A DNA stretch of 64,000 nucleotides, from positions 1 through 64,000 of the forward strand of contig CBDCME010000032.1 of NCBI GenBank assembly GCA_965218865.1, written 5' to 3'. A program made the translations under genes and the position numbers. How positions within the stretch are numbered: position 1 is the first letter of the stretch; each line of letters opens with the position of its first letter. This DNA comes from CBDCME01 sp965218865 (GTDB lineage Bacteria > Pseudomonadota > Alphaproteobacteria > JAAXGF01). The notes below the pieces were generated by a model that was given only the letters and a program-made list of their open reading frames with translations, searched no databases and was not told the DNA's origin. Positions 1-8,442 of the stretch are shown in pieces.

Positions 1-1392
1 ACTCGGCAGCCGAGAGTCGACGACGGCGCAGCGTCGGCGCTCGATGCGGCCATGGCCCTTGTCGACGGTTTCGTGCCAGAGCGCATCGCTGAAGTCGATC
101 GCCTTGAGGTCTTCGAAGATCATCTCCTGGTTGTCCTTGACCGCGCTCATCACGTAGTCGGCGCGACGCCCGAGCAGCAGCGCGCGGTCTCGTGCTGAGC
201 GTGCATCGCGTCCATGGTGACGATCCGGCCTGTGAGGTCGAGGCCGCTGGAGAGTTCGCGCACGGCCGGGATTTCGTTGCTCTTGCGGTCGACCTCGACC
301 TGCCCAGGACCACCGGTGTCGTGCTCGACCGCCGCCACCATCATCCTGCGCCCGTCTTCGGTCTGCTTCGAGGCGCCGCGCAGATCCTTTCCGTCCATGG
401 CGACCGGCGCGTGCGCGCTGCCATGCTGGCCGGTCCACTGGCTAATCGCGTTGTCCAGGGTCTCTGGCGGCAGGGCGGTGAGGGTCTTGTGGAAGGTGGT
501 GATCGCGGGCGGGGTGTAGCGCTGTTTGGAAGGGCTCCAGAAACGCACCCACACCGCCTCGAGCTGCTCCTGGGAGAGCAGGGCGGCGAACTGGGCGAAC
601 GCGTTCACCCCCCGGTATCCGGCAAGCCGGGCGGCGACGGCGATCACCAGAATGGTGTTGAGCGCATAGCGCTTGCCCCGGGCATGGCGGTCTCGGGCAC
701 CTCACCCAGACACTCGAACAGGCTGCGCAGCCGGGGCGCGGCCATCGGCTCGGTGTGCTGCTCGGCGTTCCAGTGTGCCGGCATCCCGGTACGGCTCAGC
801 GCCTCGGGGGCGCCGTCTGTCAGTCCCGAACACGAAGACCTCCTTGGGCTGACCGTGGTGGCGCCAGCGCGCTGCCCCTCCGGGCTCACGGGCAAAGCCC
901 CGCGTCAGCCCCAGAGAGCGCCAGTTCGACGCGCGGTAGCAGGTGCCGGCAAATCGCGAGACGTCCACGAACGTCTCCGCCAGAAGAGCCGGATATCCGT
1001 GCACCGCCTGGATGTCCTCAGACAGCCGCCGCAGGCTCAGCCCCAGCACACGGGAGGCCAGGTTCGGCACTCGGCCAGGCGTCAGAATGACGAAGCGCGA
1101 GTTGTTGGCGATCAGATGCAGACGCCGGAACCTGCTGCCTCGGCCGACCACCGATCCAGCGATCACGCGCGCCCAGCTTGAACGCGCCGGCTGCCAGCCG
1201 ATCAGTGCGAGCCAGGTCTCGCCATGCACCGCGACATGGCGCAGGCCCTTGCCGATGACGCCGTGGAACGCCAGGTAGTGGTGCTGCTCCACCAACCCGG
1301 TCCCAGCGCCGGTGCTCCTGCGCGCCCCAGGTCGGACGCACCGTGACCGCGCGCAAATCAATGGACGAATCCGAGACCGGCAGCGTCGCCAT
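1..1392 (-). pseudogene. DUF4338-ISAs1 transposase, frameshifted and incomplete
   Basis: Reads from an ATG at 1392 toward the window start. The N-terminal part is the DruA-like DUF4338 domain and the C-terminal part the ISAs1 DDE transposase, as in the intact 598-residue homologue at 44257-46053. The reading frame is broken at least seven times by 1-base indels, so it cannot make a functional enzyme as written. The dominance of indels over substitutions suggests consensus errors near a contig end, but genuine decay cannot be excluded. Confidence 0.8.
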
Positions 1393-1479
1393 GACCGGCG
1401 CACACTGCACACGAGAATGAAATGGCCAGCGCCGCGATCACCTCACCCTGATCACTGGGCGGACAAAAAACTAGCCCTG
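1..1479 (-). mobile_element. ISAs1-family element, copy 1 (decayed, cut by window start)
   Basis: Almost the same sequence as the intact ISAs1 element at 44052-46131, in the same orientation. The right terminus (reads ...AAAAACTAGCCCTG, ending at 1479) matches the right end of the intact copy exactly. The left part lies outside the window. It differs from the intact copy mainly by single-base insertions and deletions (for example near 175, 305, 540, 705, 825, 1130 and 1285) and by few substitutions. It interrupts the 5' part of the substrate-binding-protein gene that starts again at 1480. Confidence 0.85.
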
Positions 1480-1863
1480 GCTTACTGGGACCCGATCTCA
1501 GCGAGGGCATCTACTGCGTCGTTCCGATGATCATGTCTTCCTCCCAACCGGGCGTGAAGGATTTCGTGGCGAAGGTTCAGAGAAACGCTGGGGCCGAGAG
1601 GATCGTATCCGGATACGTATTGACCCATTACAACGCCCTGCGCGCTCTGTGGCTCGGCGTCGAACGGCGCGGCGATGTCAGTCGAGAATCGGCTGTCGAT
1701 GGGATGGAAGGGTTGCATTTCGACTCGCCCACGGGCCCGGTGCGCATTAGCGCTCAAGATCACCACACGAGCATGACTCTCTACATGGGGCCGAACCGAA
1801 TCCGGTGATCTCAAGGAACTTGTCTCATGGACCTCGGTCGAACCCGCCGTCCAGTGCATGTGA
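1480..1863 (+). pseudogene. C-terminal remnant of an AmiC/UrtA-type periplasmic substrate-binding protein
   Basis: Starting directly at the IS terminus, the frame reads LLGPDLSEGIYCVVPMIM and continues through a segment with FDSPTGPVRI and HHTSMTLYMG, typical of the C-terminal lobe of Peripla_BP_6 proteins that bind short amides, urea or branched amino acids. As written the frame stops at 1808. Removing one G from the GGGG run near 1790 restores a tail ending SWTSVEPAVQCM and a TGA at 1861-1863. The N-terminal two thirds are missing, removed or displaced by the ISAs1 copy. Such proteins normally feed an ABC importer or sense amides; no partner genes remain here. Confidence 0.6.
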
Positions 1864-2046
1864 CAACAACATACTTGAGACCAAGCCCGACCCTCCGAAT
1901 TCAAATTCCACGATGGCCAGGTCGAATGTGGAACCGAGACCCTAAAAGCGGAAGAGCAAACTTGCGTTTCGGACCGAAAACACGGATATTCGTGGGTTTC
2001 CGGTTCCGCCGGGAGGAAATTGTCGACACGCAGCGGGACGATAGAC

Positions 2047-3679
2047 ATGCAAATAACTTCGATTAACCAAGTCGGGCGGGTCATCAGCAGCCATGGCCTC
2101 GAACGCCATGGCTTGCGCAATCTCAAGGGCGCGTTATGGAATTTTTCCACCGGCGGCGCTGGTGCGAAAATACGGTTCGGCGCGGCGAGGGCCAGTTGGC
2201 AAGGAGCGGCCCGATCATCGTCAACACCGGCCAACACACCGGCCGCCTCGCCCAATGACAAATTCATCGTCCAGGAGCCGGGGAGCGAGGGGAAAATCTG
2301 GTGGGGCGAGGTCAACCGGCCGATCACGCCGCCGCTCCGCGGCGCGTTTACGGCGCAAGATGTTTGCCTACCTCCAGGGCCGCGAAGTCTTTCGTTCAGG
2401 ACTGCTACGCGGGTGCCGATCCCGAGCACCGCTTGGCGGTCCGGATCATCACCGAGAATGCCTGGCACAGCCTCTTCGCCCGGAACATGTTCATTACCCC
2501 GCCGGAACAGGATCTGGGCGGATTTCGAGCCCCAGTTCACGGTCATCGACGCCCCGACCTGCCAAGCGGACCCAGAGCACGACGGCACCAACAGCGGCGT
2601 CTTCATCATCGTCGATTTCGCCGAGCGCCTGGTCCTGATCGGAGGCACGTCCTACGCCGGCCGAAATCAAGAAGTCGGTCTTTTCGGTATTGAATTACCT
2701 GCTGCCCGAGGCCGGGGTTCTTCCCATGCATAGTTCGGTCAATGTCGGCGACGGCAACGATCCGGCCATATTCTTCGGTCTTTCGGGCACCGGCAAGACG
2801 ACCTTGTCGGCCGACCCGGGTCGGATGCTGATCGGGGACGACGAGCACGGCTGGTCGGATCACGGCCTGTTCAACTTCGAGGACGGCTGTTACGCCAAGC
2901 TGATCCGGTTGAGCCCCGAGGCGGAACCGGAAATCTTCGCCACCACGCGCCGCTTCGGGACGATTTTGGAAAACGTCGTCATGGACGAGTACAGCCGCGT
3001 GATCGACCTCGACGACGCCACCTTGACCGAAAACACGCGCGGCTCCTACCCGCTTGATTTCATCCCCAACGCCTCGCGCACGGGCACCAGCGGACACCCT
3101 CATTCGGTGATCATGTTGACGGCCGACGCCTTTGGAGTCCTGCCGCCCATCGCGCGGTTGACCCCCGAACAGGCGATGTATCATTTCCTCTCCGGTTACA
3201 CGGCGAAGGTGGCCGGCACCGAGAAAGGCCTTGGGAAGGAACCCCAGGCGACCTTTTCCACTTGCTTCGGCGCCCCCTTCATGCCCCGGCACCCCTCCGT
3301 GTACGGGAGCATGCTCGGCGACAAGATCGCCCGCCACAAGACCTCGTGCTGGTTGGTGAACACCGGCTGGAGTGGCGGCGCCTTCGGCACCGGCGAACGG
3401 ATGGCGATCGGGCACACGCGGGCGCTCCTGAAAGCAGCGCTCGATGATTCCCTGGTCTCGGCCCCGGTCGAAATCGACAACAATTTCGGTCTGGCCGTGC
3501 CCCAGGAATGCCCGGGGGTACCGAACGATGTCCTCAACCCGCGCGACACCTGGGCGGATAAACGGGCCTACGACGAAACCGCCCGGGCTCTGATCTCCCA
3601 ATTCCACGAGAACTTCGGCAAATTCGCTCCCTACGTCAGCGACGCCATCAAGGCGGCGGCGCCGAAACTCGCGGCGTGA
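2047..3679 (+). pseudogene. pckA: ATP-dependent phosphoenolpyruvate carboxykinase, frameshifted in its 5' half
   Basis: PckA converts oxaloacetate and ATP to phosphoenolpyruvate, the first step of gluconeogenesis, in the cytosol. From 2690 to the stop at 3679 one clean frame (about 329 residues) contains the kinase-like P-loop GLSGTGKTTLSADP, the metal-site motif LIGDDEHGW and the C-terminal segment GWSGGAFGTGERM. Upstream, the family N-terminus is present but spread over all three frames (for example SPNDKFIVQEPGSEGKIWWG, then FVQDCYAGADPEHRLAVRII, then FEPQFTVIDAPTCQADPEHD). About six 1-base indels lie between 2140 and 2670. The total span of 1633 bases equals about 544 codons, the normal length of the family. 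The likely start is the ATG at 2047. The indel pattern resembles that of the adjacent IS copy, so sequencing error is as likely as inactivation. Confidence 0.85.
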
Positions 3680-4545
3680 GCGCGCGCCGAAAGGGCCAAC
3701 CAACTCCCCGCCAAAGCGTCTTCCCGGCCGTTCGCTGGACCTCGGCCGTCCTGGCGCTCGCGGTGTTCGCGGCGCCGCTGGAGGCCGGCGAAATCTCCCT
3801 CGAAGGCACACCCGTTCAGGGCGGGCTGATCGTCGGCACCGTCGTCCCCGGGGCGGAGGTCCTGTTCGCCGGACAGCCCGTGCGGGTCTCGCCAACGGGA
3901 TTGTTCGTGGTCGGCTTCGGCCGCGACGACACGGGTGAATTCGAACTCGTCGCCCGCTTCGCCGACGGCTCGGTCGCCGAACGGCGGCTGTCGGTCGCCG
4001 CCCGCGAGTACGCGATCGAGCGGATCGACGGCCTACCCCCCAAAACGGTCACCTCCGAGGCGGCGGACGTGGAACGTATCCGGCGAGAGAACGCGCGCAT
4101 CGCGGAGGTCAGGGCCCGCGACACCGACGCAACCTGGTTCGCGGATGGATTTTCATGGCCCGTTCAGGGCCGCGTCAGCGGCGTTTACGGGAGCCAACGG
4201 ATTCTCAACGGCGAGCCACGCCGGCCCCATTACGGTGTCGACATCGCGGCAGCCCTCGCGACCCCTGTCCTGGCGCCGGCGCCAGGCGTCGTCGCCATGG
4301 CCGAGGATGATCTGTATTACACCGGCGGAACCGTCATGCTCGACCACGGCCACGGACTGACGTCGATATTTTCGCATCTCGACTCGGTCGGGGTTTCCTT
4401 CGCTGATTTCGTCGAAAACGGCCAGGTCATCGGTACCGTCGGCGCCAGCGGCCGAGCCACCGGCCCGCATCTCGATTGGCGCGTGAATCTGTTCAAGACT
4501 CGCCTCGATCCGGCGCTGCTCGCCGGTCCGATGAAAGGCCGCTGA
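3676..4545 (+). CDS. M23-family (LytM-type) peptidoglycan metallopeptidase
   Basis: Predicted secreted endopeptidase of 289 residues acting on peptidoglycan cross-links or regulating amidases. The N-terminus has a hydrophobic export segment (residues about 15-35, ending LEAGEIS), then a beta-rich domain, then an LytM domain from about residue 155 with PVQGRVSGVYGSQ, HYGVDIAA (zinc His and Asp), SHLDSVGV and GPHLDWRVN. In classical LytM enzymes the last motif is HxH; here the second His, a zinc ligand, is Asp. This variant recurs in a proteobacterial subgroup as far as I recall, so activity is uncertain. The GTG start overlaps the pckA stop by four bases (GTGA), suggesting translational coupling. 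It converges with the lipid A operon, whose last gene ends 7 bases away. Confidence 0.85.
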   Translation: MSARRKGQPTPRQSVFPAVRWTSAVLALAVFAAPLEAGEISLEGTPVQGGLIVGTVVPGAEVLFAGQPVRVSPTGLFVVGFGRDDTGEFELVARFADGSVAERRLSVAAREYAIERIDGLPPKTVTSEAADVERIRRENARIAEVRARDTDATWFADGFSWPVQGRVSGVYGSQRILNGEPRRPHYGVDIAAALATPVLAPAPGVVAMAEDDLYYTGGTVMLDHGHGLTSIFSHLDSVGVSFADFVENGQVIGTVGASGRATGPHLDWRVNLFKTRLDPALLAGPMKGR

Positions 4546-4552
4546 CGGCGCC

Positions 4553-5443
4553 TCACTTCGGCCAGCGCCGGTGAACCCAAAGCCATTGTCCGGGACGTTC
4601 GTGGATCCAATCCTCGAGAAACGCGTTGACGCGCCGCATCGTTTCGGTGACGTCCGCCTCGCGGTCACCGGAATCGGGCAGGGCCATCGGCGGATAGAGG
4701 GTGAGGCAGAATCGTGCCCCCTTCAAACGCTCGACCCGCGCTGGAACGACCGGACATCGGAACTTCAGGGCGAGCCGCGCCAAGGCCGGCGCGGTCATGG
4801 CGTCGCGCCCGAAGAAAGGCACGGGAATGTCGTCGTTGAACTTCTGGTCGACCAACATCGCGAGATGCTCGCCGCGGCGCAACGCCGCGATCAACTCTTT
4901 CGCTCCGGCCGCGCCCTTGGGATGGTGAACGCCGTCGATCACTTCCCGCCGCCGGCGCAACATCCGTTCGACATGAGGATTGTTCGCCGAGCGATAGATG
5001 TGCGTCAGGGGCACCCCCTTCTGGGTGACGCTGAAGGAAGCGATCTCCCAGTTCCCCAGGTGGCCGCTGAAAAATATTCCGCCGAATCCCCCGTCGCGTA
5101 CGCGGGCGACGTTTTCGGCCCCGACGACCTGAACCCGGCCGTTTGGATCGTAGACGTCGATTCTATCCAGATGGGCAAACTCGGCGGCGACACGACCCAG
5201 GTTGTCCCACATGTCCCGGACGATGCCATCGATTTCCTCCGGCGAGCGATCCGGAAAGGCCCGCCGCAAGTTGTTCTCTGCCACCCGCGATACGGCGAGA
5301 CGGGGTCCGACGAGGCACCCGATCATTCCCCCCACCGCCGAGGCCCGGTCGATTTCCATGAGCCGGAATACGGCCAGGAACAATCGCGTGAAACCGGCTT
5401 CGACCGGATAGCGGTAGGTGCGCCGGAACCAGTTCGCCGCCAT
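4553..5443 (-). CDS. lpxL: Lipid A late acyltransferase (LpxL/HtrB family)
   Basis: Transfers a secondary acyl chain to the Kdo2-lipid A precursor at the inner membrane. About 296 residues from an ATG at 5443, close to the family length near 300. The catalytic H-X4-E motif is visible as SGHLGNWE (His near residue 128, Glu near 133). The following VDQKFNDDIPVPFFG block is typical of LpxL/LpxM. An upstream extension to 5563 in the same frame exists but would overlap lpxK and is rejected, because the ATG at 5443 lies four bases past the lpxK stop. Last gene of the msbA-to-lpxL operon. The secondary position acylated cannot be told from sequence. Confidence 0.9.
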   Translation of the reverse strand: MAANWFRRTYRYPVEAGFTRLFLAVFRLMEIDRASAVGGMIGCLVGPRLAVSRVAENNLRRAFPDRSPEEIDGIVRDMWDNLGRVAAEFAHLDRIDVYDPNGRVQVVGAENVARVRDGGFGGIFFSGHLGNWEIASFSVTQKGVPLTHIYRSANNPHVERMLRRRREVIDGVHHPKGAAGAKELIAALRRGEHLAMLVDQKFNDDIPVPFFGRDAMTAPALARLALKFRCPVVPARVERLKGARFCLTLYPPMALPDSGDREADVTETMRRVNAFLEDWIHERPGQWLWVHRRWPK

Positions 5444-5447
5444 CGCC

Positions 5448-6425
5448 CTAGGCGGCGCCGAGGGGCCGCGCCAAGAGCCGCGCCATTGTAGAGGGGTCCC
5501 GCCAGGCCACCACGACCCGGACGACGTGGACCAGGTTACGCGCCTCGGCGGGTAAGCGGACAAAGTCCTTTTCGGTGGTCACGAGCAAGGCGTTCAAATC
5601 TTGTGCCTCCTCGACCAACCGCATGATCTCGTCGGGGTCGTAGCGATGGTGATCCGAAAAACCGCGCCGCGCCGCGACTCGGCAACCCAGCACCTCGAGG
5701 GTCGCGAAAAACTTCTCCGGACGCCCGATACCGGCGATTGCCGATACCACTTGTCCGCGAAGACCACGGCTATCTCGCGTTGGCGAAAGTTCGCCCCGGA
5801 CCAGGGGAAGATCCGCCCTCGCGACCCGCGCCGCGATGGCGTGTGAATCCTCGCCCAGAAGGACGACGGCGTCGGCCCGCGCAAGTCCTTCCGCCACGGA
5901 TTCACGGAGAGGACCGGCGGGGATGATCCGGCCATTTCCAAAGCCGTAGGCGCCGTCGACCACGACCAGGGAAAGATCCTTGACGAGACCGGCATTCTGG
6001 AATCCGTCGTCGAGGACCACGACGTCGGCGCCGGCTTTCGCCGCGGCCTCGGCACCGGCGGCACGATCACGCGCGACCCAGCACGGGCCATGGTCGGCGA
6101 GAAGCAAGGCCTCGTCGCCGACCAACCTGTGATCGTGCCGCTTCGGATCGACCGCCAAGGGCCCCATCGCCGTGCCCCGATAGCCACGGCAGAGGAAATG
6201 AACCCGCCGACCCTTCCCCATGAGGTGGGTCCCGATGGCGAGGGCGACGGGAGTTTTGCCGGCTCCGCCGGCGACGAGGTTGCCGACGCATATGACCGGC
6301 ACCGGCGCGCGCCGCGGGCGCGCCAAGGCACGCCTGGCCCGTCCCGCCAGCGCGAAACCCGCGGCCAAGGGCCATAGCAGCAGCGAAGCCGCGCCGCCTT
6401 CGAGCCAGAACTCAGGCGCGCGCAC
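5448..6425 (-). CDS. lpxK: Tetraacyldisaccharide 4'-kinase
   Basis: Phosphorylates the 4' position of the disaccharide-1-phosphate precursor to give lipid IVA, at the cytoplasmic face of the inner membrane. 325 residues, the usual length. Visible are an N-terminal hydrophobic anchor (residues about 12-28), the P-loop GNLVAGGAGKTPVALAI (Lys near residue 57) and the family signature VVLDDGFQNAGL. The start overlaps the end of waaA by 14 bases, and lpxL begins just after its stop, so the three genes are probably co-translated. Confidence 0.93.
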   Translation of the reverse strand: MRAPEFWLEGGAASLLLWPLAAGFALAGRARRALARPRRAPVPVICVGNLVAGGAGKTPVALAIGTHLMGKGRRVHFLCRGYRGTAMGPLAVDPKRHDHRLVGDEALLLADHGPCWVARDRAAGAEAAAKAGADVVVLDDGFQNAGLVKDLSLVVVDGAYGFGNGRIIPAGPLRESVAEGLARADAVVLLGEDSHAIAARVARADLPLVRGELSPTRDSRGLRGQVVSAIAGIGRPEKFFATLEVLGCRVAARRGFSDHHRYDPDEIMRLVEEAQDLNALLVTTEKDFVRLPAEARNLVHVVRVVVAWRDPSTMARLLARPLGAA

Positions 6426-7707
6426 GGCTCACGTCCGGCCCCGCGAGGCCCACGAGATAGGGCGCCAGCGCCGCCATGACGATGTCGAGCACCTCGGCCT
6501 CGGCCGCGGCCGCGCATTGGGCGGCTTCCTTGAATCGGCGCCGTTTACCGGTGTCGTCGAACAGCGGCCGAAGCGCGGCCCCCAGTTCGGACCCATCGCG
6601 CACCGATACCGCGGCGGCACGTTCGGCCATGCCGGCGACGATGCCGGCGAAGTTGAACATGTGCGGACCGTGGATGACGACGCAGCCGAGGCGCGCGGGC
6701 TCCAAGGGATTCTGGCCGCCGTGGGGAACCAGGGATCCGCCGATGAATACGATTTCGGCAAGACGGTAAAACAAGCCCAGTTCGCCGAGGGTATCGGCCA
6801 AATAGACCTGGGTATCGGTGTGGATGACATCACCTCGGGACCGACTCGCGACCGACAATCCGGCGGCTTCGAAATGACCCCGCGCGGCGGCGGCACGCTC
6901 CGGATGACGGGGAACGATGATCGTTAGGAGACCCCGGTGATCCGCTTCGAGCGCTTGGTGCGCGTCGGCGACGAACGTCGCCTCGCCCGGATGGGTGCTG
7001 GCCGCAAGCCAAATTGGGCGACCCGATACCAGCGCCCGCATTTCGGCCAGGCTCCGCTGATCGAAGGGCAAGGGCGGGGCCGCCGCCTTCAGGTTGCCGA
7101 GGGCGCGAACCGTTCCGGCCCCGAGGGCGCGAAAGCGCTCGGCCTCGGCGTCGCTTTGCGCCAGACACAGCGAAAAACCGGCCAACATCGGCGCAACCAG
7201 GCGCGGGAACCGTTGCCAACGGACGAATGATCGCCGCGACATACGGCCGTTGACGAGCACCATGGGAATAGCGCGGGCGTTGGTGTCAAAAACGAGATTT
7301 GGCCACAACTCCGACTCCATCCAAAGAGCCAAGTCCGGCCGCCAGTGATCGAGGAATCGAGCCACTGCATCTGGACAATCGAGCGGAACGTATTGATGGC
7401 GGGCCCGCGACGGCAGGCGCTCACCCATGAGACGGCCGGAACTGACGGTTCCCGTGGTCATCAAGACATTCACTTCAGGCTGGGATTCCAGTATGCGTTC
7501 GATCAGGGGCAGGGCGGAAATGGCCTCGCCGACGCTCGCGGCGTGAACCCAAGCCAAGGGACCCTCCGGTCGTGGCGCCTCGGCCACACCGAAACGCTCG
7601 CCGAGTCGTACCTCGTCCTCCTTACCAGCCGCTATTCTTCGCTGCAAATAGAACCGAATCAGGGGCGCCGCGACGGTGGTCAGCCAGCGATAGAGCGCGG
7701 GCGTCAT
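6412..7707 (-). CDS. waaA: 3-deoxy-D-manno-octulosonic acid (Kdo) transferase
   Basis: GT-B glycosyltransferase that adds Kdo residues to lipid IVA. 431 residues. The N-terminal membrane-associated segment is followed by GPLAWVHAASVGEAISALPL, in which the conserved Glu of the family is the expected catalytic base. The nucleotide-sugar side shows LAASTHPGEATFV, IVPRHPERA and FIGGSLVPHGGQNPLEPA, all hallmark segments. It lies between the DUF374 acyltransferase (21 bases away) and lpxK (overlap). Whether one or two Kdo units are added cannot be deduced. Confidence 0.94.
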   Translation of the reverse strand: MTPALYRWLTTVAAPLIRFYLQRRIAAGKEDEVRLGERFGVAEAPRPEGPLAWVHAASVGEAISALPLIERILESQPEVNVLMTTGTVSSGRLMGERLPSRARHQYVPLDCPDAVARFLDHWRPDLALWMESELWPNLVFDTNARAIPMVLVNGRMSRRSFVRWQRFPRLVAPMLAGFSLCLAQSDAEAERFRALGAGTVRALGNLKAAAPPLPFDQRSLAEMRALVSGRPIWLAASTHPGEATFVADAHQALEADHRGLLTIIVPRHPERAAAARGHFEAAGLSVASRSRGDVIHTDTQVYLADTLGELGLFYRLAEIVFIGGSLVPHGGQNPLEPARLGCVVIHGPHMFNFAGIVAGMAERAAAVSVRDGSELGAALRPLFDDTGKRRRFKEAAQCAAAAEAEVLDIVMAALAPYLVGLAGPDVSRARA

Positions 7708-7728
7708 GGCGCCGTCACGCGAAGGAGA

Positions 7729-8439
7729 TCAGCTGCCGCCGGTTGGGGCGGCCGGGGCAATGGACGGTTGGCCGACGAGCGAGTCGGCCCGGGAGGTAAC
7801 CTGGTTCAGGGCCTCCTCGATCCGGAGCCGCGCCGCCGCGCGCTCGTCCGGACGGGCGTCGCGGGGAACCGTGATCGGTTGTCCCCATACGAAGACGCCG
7901 CGGCAAAACGGCAGCGCCAGAACAAAGCGGTCCCAGCTGCCGAAAACCCGGCGCCGCGAGGTCGCCACCGCACTCGGAACCACCGGGGCACCGCTGAGCC
8001 GGGCGACCTCGACCACACCCTCGCCGGCTCGCATTCGCGGCCCACGGGGACCATCGGGCGTGATCCCCACCGATTCACCACGCTTGAGCGCCCTCAGGAT
8101 GGCGCGCAAGGCACTCGTGCCCCCTTTTCGGCTTGACCCGGTGATACTCACCAAGCCGAAGTGGCGGATGATTCGAGCGAGCACCTTGCCATCCCGGTGG
8201 TGCGAAATCAGCAAATTAATGGGGACCGAATTAGGCCAGCAAAAGGGCATCATTTGCAGACGCCCGTGCCAAAAGCACAAAATGAACGGCTCGCCCGCCG
8301 ACCACAGGCGATCCGGGATCTCGCCGCCGTGGACCGACCAGCGCCCGCTGTGGCGTACGAGACGGATGTAGAGCGCCGCGAGCGCGCAAACGACCGCGAG
8401 ACTGAACTCGTTATCCAACATCCGTTTACGTAATGACAT
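7729..8439 (-). CDS. DUF374 lysophospholipid-acyltransferase-like protein
   Basis: 236 residues with the DUF374 signatures CFWHGRLQMMPF and GITPDGPRGPRM. The family belongs to the PlsC/LPLAT fold, is membrane bound and is found with msbA and waaA in many alphaproteobacteria. A role in acylating a lipid A or phospholipid intermediate is plausible but is inference from fold and context. It sits 3 bases after the msbA stop, so it is part of the same transcript. Confidence 0.85.
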   Translation of the reverse strand: MSLRKRMLDNEFSLAVVCALAALYIRLVRHSGRWSVHGGEIPDRLWSAGEPFILCFWHGRLQMMPFCWPNSVPINLLISHHRDGKVLARIIRHFGLVSITGSSRKGGTSALRAILRALKRGESVGITPDGPRGPRMRAGEGVVEVARLSGAPVVPSAVATSRRRVFGSWDRFVLALPFCRGVFVWGQPITVPRDARPDERAAARLRIEEALNQVTSRADSLVGQPSIAPAAPTGGS

Positions 8440-8442
8440 GTC

